Positions 1 to 13,248 of a stretch of DNA of 64,000 bases are shown piece after piece. Positions within the stretch are counted from its first letter, which is position 1, and each line of letters opens with the position of its first letter. Origin of the DNA: Theristus sp. LFF4_11 (taxonomy: Eukaryota; Nematoda; Chromadorea; Monhysterida; Xyalidae); the NCBI GenBank assembly GCA_030248135.1, contig JASANC010000728.1, positions 1 to 64,000 on the forward strand, written 5' to 3'. Under the pieces are notes generated by a model, which was not told the DNA's origin, searched no databases, and saw nothing but the letters and a program-made list of their open reading frames with translations. The position numbers and the translations under genes are program-made.

Positions 1-392
1 GTATTTTAGCGATTGTGGAATTGTTGTTGCTTTGAGCATTAACAAATAAGGCGAAATCGACAGCAGACTTTTTGTGATGTCGTTTCCACCACCTGCATTT
101 TTGGCAGATAATGGTGTTTCTTCAGACAAGAAGTGAAGCCATGAATAGATAAATACAAGAATGTGCGCTTATATTTCTGTGTACAGGCACTCCAAAAACC
201 CAAAGAAAACGATAAAAATGTACAAGCCAAACAAAAACACACGCATCCAAATCATAAAGTGCTGATAACGAAATCAGGTTACAACGTACAATATTATAGT
301 GCGTCATGGCAATAGAAACGCACACACGCCACATTCTTCTTGTTTCTCTTGAAAGCAACCGTAAAAAACAAAATTTGATAAATTTAAAAAAA

Positions 393-2716
393 ATGCGCTC
401 GCAAAAACCTCAACAGCCGAGTGAGCCTCCACCGCCCAAAGGCGCCACCGCAATGCAGGTGCTCGAGCGCACAGACCTCACTGGCAAGCACGTCTTCATC
501 ACGGGCGCAAACTGCGGCATCGGTAAGCTGCGCTCGTACACTCCCGGGCTGGAGACCGCCCACTTTGATGACGCGTGCGGGTTTGACCGTGACGACATGG
601 CGGTATGGCATCCCGGGTTTCCTCTATGAGTTTCAAGGTCCGGTCCGGTTCAAAGAAATGTCACCACAGTACCCTCGTACGTACCGGTCTATCGTCTATC
701 TACAAATTGAGAAAAGGATTTCAACAAAATGTGATTGTTGAGCTGAACATTCGTCATCTCCACACTCAATTAAAACTAGACCACAATGTCAGCTCAGCGG
801 TTTGCAGGTTTCGCGACCGCACAGGCGCTGGCAGTGCACGGCGCCACGGTGACGATGGCGTGCCGTGACGTGGTGGCGGCCAGCGAGGCAAAGGACGCAA
901 TCCTCGACCAGAATGAACACGCGCACGTCTACATTGAACATCTCGATTTGACAGAGTTGGAATCGGTGGAAAATTGTGCGGCATCGTACAAGCAGAGTGG
1001 ACGGTACCCGAGAGTTTGCACGTTGGATTTGTTTCTGCGTTTCGAGTTTTTTCATGGTTGCATGCATTTGAACGAAACGGTGAACGAAAGAACGTTTGAT
1101 GCAAAATAACCGTATCAACAAGCTTACACACGGTGAAAAACGTGCCATATTACTGGTGCCCTTCTTGGCGTCCTTGATGTCCCAGCCATGACCTTATTAT
1201 TGGTGCCCTTATTGCCGCAAAATCCGTTTTTGGGATCAATTTCTTTAAGGGCACCAAAAAGAGATGTCTGTGTTAAGAGCACGAACAGTGGCACTTTTTC
1301 CACGGTGATCAGCTCAACCGATTGCAATGAAGCAAGCAGTCAGTTCTGCAATTGCAGCCCCCTGCACTGCGTCATCCTGAATGCAGGCTGCTACCGTCCG
1401 CAGCATCGAGTCACGGACGCTGGCTTCGAGACGACCTTCCAAATCAACCACTTGGCGCAGTTCTACCTTGTGCAACTGTTGATGCCCGCACTGAAACGGT
1501 CTACGCCGGCCAGAGTGATCGTGATTGCTAGTGCGGCGCATGAGTGCGTTTGGTGAAGCAAACTCGTTACACTCCATCAGAAACCAACACGACGCCATCG
1601 ACGGAATGCTGAGCGTGTAACGTGTGTAATAAATCAAGAAGCAGCGGGACGACACCGCTCCACACACGAACGCGTTTTGCGCACCGTTTTGCATCTGTTA
1701 TCAGCATCGATGTTGCATGCTGATTCCGTGTTTCCAGTGGGTTCCACAAACACCATGGAGTGGAGCACTAACCGCTTTTGTTAGCGCTCCTATCCTTATC
1801 GCAGACTTTCTCCCCATTGCGAAAAACATCTGCTGTCATTTCAGCACGCCAGGTGTCTCTACGTTGACGCCAAACGACATTTGCTGGCAGCTGTTTTCGC
1901 CAACACACAAGCTGCAATTGAACAAGCCATTGCGCGCTTATGCACTGTCGAAGCTCGCCAACGTTCTCTACGCCAAAGAGCTGAATCGACGGCTGTCGTC
2001 AGAAAATGGCATTTTTGCCGCCAGCGTTCACCCGGGCACGGTGCGCACGAAAATTTCGCGAAATTCGAAATTTTTCGACGCGTTGTTGCGTTTCGCGAAA
2101 CCGCTGACCACGACTGTGGTTGGTGTGAAGATATTTGTGGTATAAAAGTGGGGGAACGTAATTTGGATGGGAATGGACGGAGAATGTGAATTTGAGGTGT
2201 TGCAGTTTTTTTGTTCCATCACGGCAGGTGGAAATTCTCGCAGGGATCGGATTTTGTTTGCCTGAGAACAGCGTGAGTGGAAAGGAAACGAAATCTGTCA
2301 CTTAAACGAGCACTTAACGAACCTTGACTGCAGAACTCCAGAAATAGGAGAAGTTTTGCGTTATAGATGACAAAAAGTCTCCGTTTTGTAATCTGGTGTT
2401 GTGAGGTCGAGCGGTTGTCCGCAAGTGGATTTGCACATGCGTCTCATGGCAGGAACAAGCAGCTGCCACACCGTGCTACCTCGCCTCTGTGGCCGATTTT
2501 GAACGCTGGGCTGGCGGCCAGTATTTCGTGGACTGCAGACCGAAAGAAACGTCAGTCGCCGCCAGAAACACTGCAAGCGGCGTAAAGTTGTGGGAGCTGA
2601 GCGAGGAAATGCTCGAACACTACCACGAATCATTGGGTAGAGGTCTGCAAGACACGCCAGACGGGCAGGCGGAGTTTGCGATGCAGGATGATGATGATGA
2701 TGTGTTTGGCGATTGA
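393..2716 (+). CDS. WWOX: WWOX-like short-chain dehydrogenase/reductase, five exons
   Basis: Proposed exons are 393-522, 808-1003, 1358-1543, 1845-2122 and 2463-2716, all GT-AG and in phase. The product starts with a proline-rich linker (SEPPPPKGATAMQVLERTD) that matches the stretch joining the WW and SDR domains of WW-domain oxidoreductase. A Rossmann-fold SDR follows: TGANCGIG cofactor loop, LDL after the second strand, NAG, a catalytic-region Ser in IASAAH, the active-site YALSK (YxxxK), and HPGTVRT. The C-terminus is acidic (DDDDDVFGD). WWOX proteins are NAD(P)-dependent oxidoreductase-like tumour suppressors with two N-terminal WW domains. I see no WW domain in the 392 bases upstream, so either 5' exons lie outside the window or the gene is SDR-only. 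The ATG at 393 is only the first Met of this exon; an AG at 418-419 could instead be a splice acceptor. Other SDRs such as retinol dehydrogenases are less likely because of the TAMQVL..D linker. Confidence 0.8.
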
Positions 2717-2805
2717 TTGACTGAATTTTTGATTGATTGATTGACTAATTGATTGATTGATTGACTGATTGATTGACTAATTGATTGATTGATTGATTGG
2801 TTGAT
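2717..2805. repeat. TGAT tetranucleotide microsatellite
   Basis: This is an imperfect TGAT/TGAC array starting right at the stop codon of the WWOX-like gene. It would lie in the 3' UTR. Confidence 0.9.
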
Positions 2806-3220
2806 TGTTTTTTGAGTGTGCAAGACAAAACAAATTTTCAAAACCAGCTGCGCAATTGGGCACACAGTCAACAACGATCGGTTGACAACTTTCGGTTAGT
2901 TTGCCGTCCACTTGCGAAGTCATACGTATTTTTTATTGAACTTACATTACTGCGATTGCAGAATCAAAAAAAACTTCAATGTGTTTTTCAAAACGACGGC
3001 ACCACTAAATGTCGAGCAAAAAAGTGCATGCATGAATGTTGATCTTGATCATCAGCAATAAAATTTGCTGGAAAGATATGTTTATAGAAAAACACGAAAA
3101 CGTGGAAACAAAAAGAGTCTGAAACGTACTGCCTACAAGTTGATAGAAACTAATGACCCGAAAACTGATGTTGTTTCACACATCACCACTCAGTGCATCT
3201 GTTTTAGTTTCAAATGCGCA

Positions 3221-5422
3221 TCACATCGAGTTCACGCGTGCCAGCACGTTCCCTGTTTTACTCTGTGCCACGCCACCATAATCGCCATCCGCCTTTTTCC
3301 TCCTCAACACCGTCGGCCGTCGCACGGACACGAATCTGCCCCGTCTGCACTCCTTGGAAACGCGCGGTGCTTTCGGGCTGTGCTGCCGATTGTGTTGCTT
3401 CGACGGCGATGCCTTGCGAGTGTTCTGATTGATGTCGACCATCAGCGGTCGCATTTCCACGGCTGCGTTAACGCCCGACTGACGCTCGCTGACGTTCGCG
3501 TGACGCGATGCGACGCGATGCTGCATAAAGTCGTACTCGACCGTTTCACTCTGCAGCGTCGTGCTGAGTCGTTGCAAAACGTCGTTGCTCTGGCCGGCAT
3601 TATTGTCGACGTTTTGACGCACATTACTGCAGTGATTCAATGCTACCAAGTTGTTGGGAGCAAACGACTGCTGTTCGGAGCTGCTCTGCTGTTCGCTGGC
3701 GTCTCGCTCTTCTGCGGCCGGGTTGTGCGTGCCGATGAGCACCACCGAGACAGCCTTGCTCGGCGGCGCACAGCGACCTGCGGCCGCACGAAAACGCACG
3801 GCGCCGCCTGTGCCGTTGCGCTGCCGGCACTGCTGCTCGCGGCTCGCTTGCTCCTGAACACAAAAACAACTGACTCGGTTGGCGTCGGAACAATTAGGTC
3901 TTGAGCCAGTGCAGTACACATGCCCCCAAAATACTGATCATATTGGCTGCATCCACCCACCCCAATGAGTCAATGTGGCAAATGGTTGGCCGCTTGCGAC
4001 TATCTCCACGACTGCGGTAAAAGATTGGCACTAAAAGCAACAAAAGTACAGAATCGAACCAGTTTTTTTTGTTTTTTACACTCTCTACTCGGTAATCTAC
4101 AATGTACGTCTGATCGGTCTTTGATAAAAAAAAGTTCAGTACAGTCCATCTGGATAATACATACGTATACAAGGTAATTGATTGATTGCGCACAGGCGCA
4201 GTGCTGGGAGGCGGAGTGTGCCTGCACAGAATGCACGCATCAACTGCACGCGTGTGCCACCAACCACTCAGCTACCCAGCTGTACAGATTTTATGCAGAT
4301 GGAGTGTACACAAAAAAAGCCGACCTGCATCATAATCTGCTGCCAGATCTCAATGCGTCCGTTGCTGAGCCACTTCAGACAGCGCGCCAGTCGCGCCTGC
4401 ACGAACTGCCGGAACTGTCCGTTCATGCAGCAGTAGAGTGCGAAGTTCACGGAGCTGTACAGCACGGTGAGCATTTCGAACAGGTCGCCCAACGGGTAGT
4501 AGTAACGCACTTGGAACTCGTGGCCGTAGATGCCGCTGAGCAGATTCAGAACGCCTTGCGGGAGCTCGACCAGAATGAACAGAAACGCGATGGTCAGTAT
4601 GAAGTAGGTGGTGAAGCGGTAGCTGCGCACCGTGTTGCTGCCAGCGCGCGCCACGTTGCGCGAGCGTCGCTCGAACTGCAGCAGTTTCACGACGAGCAAC
4701 ACGCTCAACGCGATCAACAACGCGCACGGTATGATCTTGCAGAAGATGCTGAACAGCCAGAAGTTCATCAGCAACAGCGGCGTCGTGTTCGCGAGATGGC
4801 TGAAGCGGATTTCGTACGGGGCGAACTCGGCCGCCGGCGACGACGACGACGACGACGGACACGTCGAGTCGTTGCGCACGTCTGCGGGACGGACGGACGA
4901 GTTCAGGTAGAATGGAACGCAGAGCACACCGACGAACGCGAACAGAGCGGCGCAGCAGCGTTTCGCGCGCGGCACCGTCCACCAGGGCGCTTGCGAGCGT
5001 TGCGCGAAGAACTGCAGCGTCACGAAGCGCACGGACGTGATGGCGAGCACGTGGAAGACGGTGGCCGTGTGGAAGGCGACCGACAGATTCACGCAGACCA
5101 GCAACGAGAACACGGCGTAGTACGTCGAGAGCGGCGCGACGCAGCGGCCGGCCAGCGAGATGAACACGGTCGAGTAGCAGTAGGTGACGAGCACGCCGAT
5201 CTGCGCCGTCGACAGACTCGTGATCAGCACGTTGTTGCCGTTCCAGAACGCCTTGCGAATCAGCGTCAGCACGATGCACAGGTGGCCGGGCATGCCGAGC
5301 GCGCAAAGTGTCAGCGCCAGCTGCATGTGCACGAGGCCGTAGGCTCGCGAGAACGCGTCCAGATAGCGCAACTCGTCGGCGTCGGCGGCGACATCGAGTG
5401 CGCTCGTGTTGTTGGCGGGCAT
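3221..5422 (-). CDS. Peptide GPCR, myosuppressin/DMSR-like (Srw-type), two exons
   Basis: Exon 1 is 5422-4325 (minus; donor CAG|GTCGGC) and exon 2 is 3853-3221 (acceptor TTCAG). They join in phase 0 to give about 576 residues. Exon 1 encodes all seven helices: short N-terminus with an NNT glycosylation site; TM1 with LTLCALGMPGHLCIVLTLI; TM2 with NGNNVLITSLSTAQIGVL; TM3 ending VLAITSVRFVTL; a Cys-bearing second loop with a serine run; TM6 with FILTIAFLFILVELPQGVLN; and TM7 with LGDLFEMLTVLYSSVNFALY followed by CCMNGQFRQFV. ELPQG..N, LGDL and SSVNF..Y are hallmarks of the myosuppressin/DMSR neuropeptide receptor group. Exon 2 supplies a polar Gln/Arg-rich cytoplasmic tail with no recognised domain; its assignment to this gene rests on phase and splice sites. 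The Arg at the DRY position is kept (TSVRF) but the motif is not canonical. The ligand cannot be told from sequence. Confidence 0.82.
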
Positions 5423-5539
5423 TGTTCGCTTAGTGGCATTTGTTGTTGCAATGGTTATTGTGGAAAACCTGGAAAATTAAGGACAACATACAATGTATGG
5501 TTTTGCTCCATCTGCATGTCTAACACTCACCAACAATAA

Positions 5540-7125
5540 ATGCAAAAAGTTTCTGCTTGGTCTAACATCAAAAGTTGATAATGCCACCAATAAGCTGTGA
5601 TGTGCTCTCATATTTCTAAAGTTCGCTAAGATATTTCGAAAGTTGGCTCATTAAAGTTGTGCTGTTAGTAGCGATCTTTGCTGAGCACGTCTTCTTACAC
5701 TTTTAGTGGCTGTGTTTAGCAGTGGATTATGAAAAAAACCTGAATTTCAAAACATCCTCAGTTCAAATTTTAGAATTTTGAAAGTAACAAAAACTTTCAA
5801 AAACTCTACAAATCAGAATATGTCAAATTTTGCTTCTCACCACACAGAACCACCACGAATATCGTACAAGGTTTTAGAACATCAATGCAGACACCAAAAA
5901 AGTTGGGCAACAAAGTTGTATTCCAGAGGGTATACCGCACAATTGAATTGATCACTGATGGATGACCGATATGCATGTTCTATTTTGTTTTTATGGGTTT
6001 ACCGCAATATTCAGCAGCATGTTGTTTTAAAATGTGCAGCTTTTCTAGTTCAACTACACGTAGCAACAAACTGCAAGCAACTGAAAGCAGAAATTCTGTA
6101 TGGAATACCCTTTTCTGCAAACCAAGGGACCGAAACCTGGATGGACCATAAAATCTTCTGAACACAATTTGCAAATGAACACGCAATAATTCACATCATG
6201 CAACAAAAAATGCTGAGTGGCTGCATGATGCGGGTATGACCAGTCACCTTCACCTAAAATTTGGTTCCACATGAAAAAAATGTGAGGACATTAAAGACGT
6301 TTGTGGCAACATTTTTTATGAGAAATAATGTCCAGAAATGCGTGCTCCTAACATATTTATCTGCGTGTCACGCAATGTGAGCGGTTGAATAAGTCGCAAA
6401 AAGACAGGCAAAGTAGAAAAACTAATGATTTTTATGCCGAGCCGTTTTTGGCTCGTCACACAACGAAAATAAGTTCTGAAACGAACAATTCATTCCTGTG
6501 AAAAACAATCTCTATTTTTTACAAAAAATTGGATCCACATTTGGATGGGCTGATTACACTTACATGTATACATGTATACTGTATATCTCAACACAGCTAA
6601 TATGAAGCACACATCTATTATCTTTTCGTGCGAAGGAGGCCGAGTAATGTTTAATGATGTGTGGAAAAACTGTACAGGTGTAAAGTTGTTTTGCGCTCGA
6701 ACGTATTTCGAATATGAAATAAAATAAATTTATTTAGCGAGAAAAGATTCTGATTAGTTTTTTCTCAATTTCTTGCACAAATCTGCCGTCAGAATACGTT
6801 AAGTTCTGTTGGTTTCAAATTGCCGCACAGCCATGAAACATTTTCTCTATCTGTGCGTGCAAATGCATATTGGGTCACGTTTAATAAGAAAGATAATAAT
6901 ATGATACAACTTTATTGCTGTTTCTTTCTATAGTTAAGAATAATTTGACATTGAAATGACGTCACAGACTATAGTCGGAATATTCAGTCGGTATAGTCAC
7001 GTCGGAAAAGTCAGAAGCTTATAATTTCTGGATTGTATCTGTATATCACAGAAACTTCGATGACCAAGGTTCATAGAAAAAACAAAAGTCACACAGAAAC
7101 TTTTTATTTCAAAATAAACGAACAG
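5540..7125. other. Intergenic, no supported gene
   Basis: AT-rich sequence with scattered stops in all frames and only short open frames of no recognisable family. It lies upstream of the DMSR-like receptor, so its promoter is presumably near 5430-5700, but I recognise no core element. Confidence 0.6.
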
Positions 7126-7129
7126 GGCG

Positions 7130-7860
7130 GCATTGGGATCGTCTAGGTATGGCCGCAAAGGTCTTCGGCTGTTCAATGTTTACCGCGCAGTCTTTGGCCG
7201 TGCAGGTTTCGGCCGCCAGACAGATTTTTTATAACACTGCAAAAGCTGTTTGAGTACGGCCGTTCATGGTGCGGCGCAGTGGTTGAGCATACAGGTTGCC
7301 TGAAACAGTTTTAGACCGTGTCATGGAGCATATGGTAGTAAAGTAAGGTCAGTTGCACTGAGGGAGGGGCACACATGAACATGTACGGAATGGCCGAGTG
7401 AACATGGCGGCAGCTTCAGGGTGCAAGGAGCGAGCGAATTTTGAATGAAAGAAAAAACGGTTCAGACAGAAACCCAACTGTGTGTCAAATTTGACGGTGT
7501 TTTTTAGAACAAATTTATTCTTCGGGCCATTCTGTTAATTCTTTCCCCCTTACACACACGATTGGGAATTATCTTGGCATTTTTGAAAAAAGACAACTTT
7601 TAAGTCTGCGACTAATCCCGCCCTGAGGGAGAAATACAAGGACTACCTTATTTATTCGGCCAAACTGAAGAACACGTAAATTTCTTCTTTTTAGTGAACC
7701 CCGTGTGTGTGCGCACATTTTTATGACATAATCTGGCGGCCGAAACCTTGCACGGCCGTAGCCTGCACGACCGAAGACAGCACGGCCAAAACATAGTGCG
7801 GCCGAAGACAGGCACGGCCGAAGATAGATCTCTGCGGCCGCACTATAGCCAACCCGGCAG
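7130..7860. mobile_element. Fold-back element with GGCCG-rich inverted ends
   Basis: The left part (about 7135-7230) and right part (about 7735-7855) are inverted copies: both carry GGCCGTGCA-GGTTTCGGCCGCCAGA in mirrored orientation, with several extra GGCCGAAGAC-type motifs. No coding capacity was seen. The middle is occupied by a nested member of another family (7385-7668), so this element is older than that insertion. Confidence 0.75.
7385..7668 (+). mobile_element. M1 MITE copy nested in the fold-back element
   Basis: The ends are ATGGCCGAGTGAACATGG and TTATTTATTCGGCCA. Internal landmarks are GCAAGGAGCGAGCGAATTTT, CACACACGATTGGGAATTATC and GACAACTTTTAAGTCTGCGA. The same landmarks recur near 36213-36493, 39186-39402, 45375-45514 with 49843-49990, and 49012-49286. 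It is short, non-coding, with short inverted ends, so a non-autonomous DNA element. Confidence 0.75.
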
Positions 7861-10800
7861 CATTACTTGCCTGCCTTTTGATTCGTGCCGGTAACTCGAA
7901 TCATATGATTTATAATTTGAAGCCAATTTCAGCGGAAACAATACGAAACCTGAGCAAATAAGTTATTTTTTGGTATTGCCAAAATGTGTATAACATAGAA
8001 AAGTGCGTTTTTTGAACGGGGTTATACTGGTTATAGTGAGCTTGATGAAGTATGACCATGAAATTGCGTAGTTTTGGCGACTGAATTTTTTTAGGAACCC
8101 ATTGCACTTTACCGAAAAGGAAGTGACAGTGTTAGAACGCTATACCAACAACAACGTTGAACAGAACAACCTTTAACCGGATCATTTCCTAAAAAATTGT
8201 AAGTTAGTTGATTTTTCAAAGTTGGAATTCTAAAATCTGATGCGGCACGAATAAGAAATTGCTCCGTGGTATTGATTAAAACTTTCACAATGGTAACTGC
8301 GTCAGCAACAACACGATAATATTGGACGATACCTGAGAAGATTCAATATCTTCACACTCTTTTAATGATACGTTCGATGCGCGCACATGTTAATAATGTA
8401 TGTACATACATGTTTGGCATTGTGCTTATGAAGTTCAAAAAATCACAATCTTAAGGAGAGCTTTTGAAAACAACCACATACATGTCGAAGGGATTTCAGC
8501 CCCCACGCCCACGAGAAAGGCTACTTAGAAAATTGTAAACTGTAGAAAACTGTAAAAAACTCAATATCCGCCAACATCTTTAACCAAATGTTATACCCAA
8601 ATTCACAATGTCGCAACAGCTCAGTCCCAAACTAATTTGACGTGTGGCAATAAAAGCCATGCTAGTTTCGAAGCAAGCATTAAACGCACACCATTAAAAC
8701 ACGGGGACCCCAATGTGGCACCTTATATGGCGCCCTTGCTAACGAATATAGCGTTCCGTCAAATTGCAGTGACAAGCAGTCCACAATGAGTGGCTAATAA
8801 AAAGAGATACGTTGATACATTGAAGCACATTGTTTTCACCAGAACACCATACAATGATATGCACGTAATACTGCATGAACGAGTGAGTGATGGCAACATA
8901 AAGTCATTAGCTTGATCAGCCGTCAGTTAAAAAAAGTACGCTGGTTCGATTGTCGTTTCAAAGTGCACGCAAGCGCACTTTAGTCAAATATTGTGTTGCC
9001 TTTGCAAACTATGGAACATGAGGACAACGGTCACTCAAAACTTGGGCGGAAAGGAAGCACCACCGAGTGTGCAGCGGTTGGTCCCTTGCCGTGTTCGATT
9101 TATGCAGCCAATCAGCGTATTCCATGGTGATTTATGCACGGTGATTTGTGTTTGTTCAGAAAACTATGCTGTAGTACATTGACGGATTGAGGACGGATTG
9201 CCGATGCACAGGGTTGTGACATCGGAATTATGCGTAAATGGACGCAATAAATAACTGCGAGTGCAACCTGAAAATTGTAGACTTTTAGTTTGTACAGAAT
9301 CTGCCATAAATCTTATTAATAATATTATTGCTTTGGTTCAAGAGTTTTATGGTGAAATTATTAGAATAATAAATAGAGCTTTAAACAACTGAATAAACAC
9401 GGAATATGAAGCAGAGTTGGCGCTATAAGCAAGCCACAAAAACGGCCGGATAATTATAGTCGTGCGAACAGAAGCCGCAAGAGAAAGTGTGGAATGAGAA
9501 GAAATACAACAAACAGAAAATGTGAGAAAGCCAAAACTGAAACAGGTACTTTGTAGCCGCCCATTATTTCCGGCAAAGACAAGCTTGGGAAACGGTACAG
9601 GGTGCGCATGGAAAAGTACGACATACCAATGTTTGTGCCCAAATCACTTTTCCACGCAACCATTTCTGATTGGGTGCATTTTGATTTTGAACTGATGGCA
9701 TACGGAATTTCTGATTGATCCAGCCCTTCTGGTGTGCGGAAATTGACGCACGTTACATTGCAAATTGGGTGTTTTTCTCCGTTTCAACACTTAGTAAGTT
9801 AGTATAGCAGGTGCGTGACAAATAAGTGTAAAACAGAACCGAAGATTTTCACGTTTTTTATGCAGCTTACACAGATTTTCTCCACTGAAAGCAACTTATG
9901 GAAGGTGCGAAACAAAAAGAAGTATATCAAAAGAATGCTCGTTTCTTTCATACTGCATGTATGTTGCATGCACAGTGGGTGTGGAGTGTGGACGGAATGG
10001 TTGAACAACCCATACGCAGCCCCTCGAAGCTGGAAAAGTTTTAATCACGAGAACATTGATACTGTACGTACGAACATTGAATCGTATCAATAACATCTGA
10101 ATTATGTTTGTCTGTCTCACAGATTGGCTGTTATCAAATTGCACCGATTGATCTTTTACGGCACACCAAATTCACGTCTTTTAAAAATAAAACGGGACGG
10201 GACTATCGACAAAAGTTCGAACATTTTTTATTTAAACCGTTATTAAAGAAAAATGCCTCCCGGCAAAAGATAACGTCTCCATCTATCGAGCAAGTATATA
10301 CGAGCCGAAAAGTGATCAATTATGTGCAGAGCGTCTGGGGCTGCTTATACATGTATTTATTCGTTTTTTGGCACAAATTTTCAGGTGTTGCTATTGCATC
10401 AAAACAATAACCTTTAACCATGCTCATTTCAGAAGTGCGTTTGTTTTAATTTTTTTCTTTCATAGCCAGTCACCATTGATTGCCATACAAGAATTAACGG
10501 CAACTGCAAGCATATATCTATGAACTGTCGCAAAAATACCAATTTTCTCAACTTTTCTGAAAATAATTTCAAAGATTTTGAAAGGCAGTAAAGAAACTGC
10601 ACAACTTATTTTTAGACACCGTTCTGCACTAGTGTCTGGGCGTGAGGAACTAAACCAGAAAGTTTTATTGCTTTTTGAAAAAAATGACGTCAAAAAAGTG
10701 CCAAAACGCAAATCGGGTAAAAAATATTTTCTAATTGAGAATACTCTATGGAGCGCATGGCAAACCAAGCAGAAAACGGGTTTCGCCTGCAGTTTGTGTA

Positions 10801-12303
10801 GCAAAAACATGCAATTCTTCTACGGCATACGGAATATTTTATGACAAGCTGAAGAAGAATGTTAAAGATTGTGAGGCATAATTGAAAAAACGTGTTTTAC
10901 GAACTTCCTTCTATTGTTCGGGAGCATCAAAGATAAAGCTGCGCACCACAACACATCCCATCCCATTTTGCGCTCAAATATCATTACTTTTCGTACACAA
11001 TAAAATGGTTTTTGTGCTCTGCGCAAGACTGGAAATTTGCTGGAAGATAACTCCGCTGATAGATATAACTTTGAAACTATTTTTTCTGGCACTGCCACAT
11101 GTTCGTCTCTCACCAAATTTAAAATCAGTCAAGAAAGCGGCTTTTTACATAAAAGTTACATTTAGTTTTTCGTTTCACAAAGCAAGAAAAAACGGCCATG
11201 ATGTTTTTTGAAGAACTCCCGATAGAGATGGCCCATAAATGTGTGCGACTATTTGTTATTCATGTTGAGTTGAATATAAAGAGAGACATTAAGATAAGAA
11301 ATTCAGAAGCTCTTTCCTTCAACAAAAAGAACCATAAACAGATATCTCAAGACAGATTTTGAAAATCAAGAACACAAAAAATATAAACGACCGAAATGGC
11401 CTCAACAATACAGGAGGTCTAGTTTTTGCACGTAGAAATAGCGCAATTTTACTGGATATTTGAAAAGCTAGTAGCATTTTTTATGTCATGTCTATCTTTA
11501 CGTTTACTTTCAAACAATTCACGAGTCGATCTGGAATGTTGTTTCAGACCAGACAATTTGCATAAATCTTTGCTAAAATGACAAAAACACATGGCAAACA
11601 AAAAAAACGTCTCCACAATGTGTGAACGAAATTATTTTGACCGCAACAATATTTCCCAAGAAACTTTGGAAGAAAAACTCAAGCACACTCACTAAAAGAA
11701 CGAACTATTTCGTGATATGCCAGAAACCTCAGACAGCAGCATGACACAGAACAAAAAAAAGGACCGAACAAGGTCGCTTAAAAATACACATTATTGAAAA
11801 AAAATATCAATGGATTTTGCAGAGGAGAATCAGTGTTAGCAACGAACAGGGAGGAGGCACGTGGCATTCAGGATAGGATCTTTCCAATGAAATCGCCTGA
11901 TGAATGATTATGCAAGAATACCAGCCAATGAAGACTTCGGCCTTGCAACTGGAATATTTTTTTTGTTTGATCGAGCCTTGGGCGTCAAAATGAAACGTTC
12001 TAAATGCAAATCATTTTTGTTTAGTGTGGTCCGGGCGGGGAAGCTCTCTGACGGAACTGCTTATGATGCGCACACTCGCACATTTGAGACTACATTTACT
12101 CACTGTATGGCCTTTTCATAGTTTTAATTCATGGCGACTGGTTGGTTTGGTACATCGAACAGCGAACGGTGACAGTGAAACATCGAACTTCGAATTTCAA
12201 AAGACTCTAATGAAGCCAATCAGTAAACGGACTCCATTTCGCGCAAATCTGGTTTGACAGCAGTTTGTTCGTAACCATTAACTATTAAACTATTTTTACA
12301 ATG
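7861..12303. other. Long spacer without a supported gene
   Basis: No recognisable protein, tRNA or rRNA was seen in about 4.4 kb. Open frames of 60-116 codons here lack family motifs and splice context. The base composition is AT-rich like the other spacers. Confidence 0.55.
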
Positions 12304-13248
12304 TACAGAGTGGTCCAAAAGTAGTGGGTGCAACTTTGAATTGCTCTAACTCGCCAACGGTTGGACCATTTGAGCTGAAATTTTAAGTCGGTTACTTAGG
12401 AAGCGTAAACTTAGACCTCCACCAATTTTTAGCCCAAATGAGAGAATATTGCCCCTGTGCGGAAGCAAAGTTCGAAAAAACGAATTTTTGCATGAAAAAC
12501 AGCATTTTTTCTGTCTCAAGTCTGATTTATTCATCGATAACGTCAAAAAAGGCAATAAACTATTGCTGCTTTCAATTTCCCTTCACTCCTTTTTATTTAT
12601 TTTATTTTTTATTTTTACTCCTCAATTGCCCTATGCTAAGAGCGCGAATGAAGCGCGAATGTGCGCGAAAGATCATTTTGTGTTGACCGACGTTCGCCAG
12701 ATGCTCGACGAGTCGTTTCGAAACAAATGGATCGGTCGCAGGGGCCCAATCGAATGGCCGCCGCGTTCGCACGATCTCACGCCTCTGGAATTTTTCGCGT
12801 GGGGCTTCATCAAAGAGGTTCTGTACGCGCAAAAGCCGAAAACCGTGGACTCGATGAAAGAAATAATCGTGAACGCGTTTCAGAACGTGCACTGAATTGT
12901 GCCACAAAGTGATCTTGTCAGTGGCCAATAGAGCTCGATTGTGCATTGGAACTGGCGGCTCACATTTGGAGAAGGATTAGCTGTGATTTTTGACAGTTTT
13001 TTGCTCAATTTATGACGTTATCGAAGAATAAATCCGATGTGATATTGAAAAAATGCTGTTTTTCATGCAAAAATTCGTTTTTTTCAAACTTTGCTTCCGC
13101 ACAAGAACAATACTCACTAGTTTGGGCTAAAAATTGCTGAAAGTCTAAGTTTCCTAAGTAAGCGACTAAAATTTCAGCTCAAACGGCCCAACCGTTGGCG
13201 AATTAGAGCGATTCAAAGTTGTACCCACTACTTTTGGACCACTCTGTA
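12304..13248. mobile_element. Tc1/mariner-superfamily element, deleted, long inverted ends
   Basis: It is flanked by TA (12304-12305 and 13247-13248), and the ends are inverted copies beginning CAGAGTGGTCCAAAAGTAG and closing CTACTTTTGGACCACTCTG. The inverted ends run about 230 bp each, including the mirrored CGAATTTTTGCATGAAAAAC. TA duplication and this size fit the IS630-Tc1-mariner superfamily. Only the last part of a transposase remains, so it is non-autonomous. Confidence 0.88.
12660..12895 (+). pseudogene. C-terminal fragment of a DDE transposase
   Basis: The open frame ends at 12895 with residues including NKWIGRRGPIEWPPRS, HDLTPLEFFAWGF and KEVLYAQKPKTVDSM. This is the typical last third of mariner-type transposases (consensus W.PRSPDLTPLDFF.WG..K), where the Asp of (S/H)DLTP is the final catalytic acid. 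The first two catalytic acids and the DNA-binding domain are absent between the inverted ends, so no active enzyme can be made. Confidence 0.85.

Noticed and set aside
4178..5539. 453-codon open frame on the plus strand over the DMSR-like receptor
   Set aside because: It is the antisense shadow of a GC-rich coding exon. The minus frame has seven helices and family motifs; the plus frame is a His/Glu/Arg-rich string with no motif.
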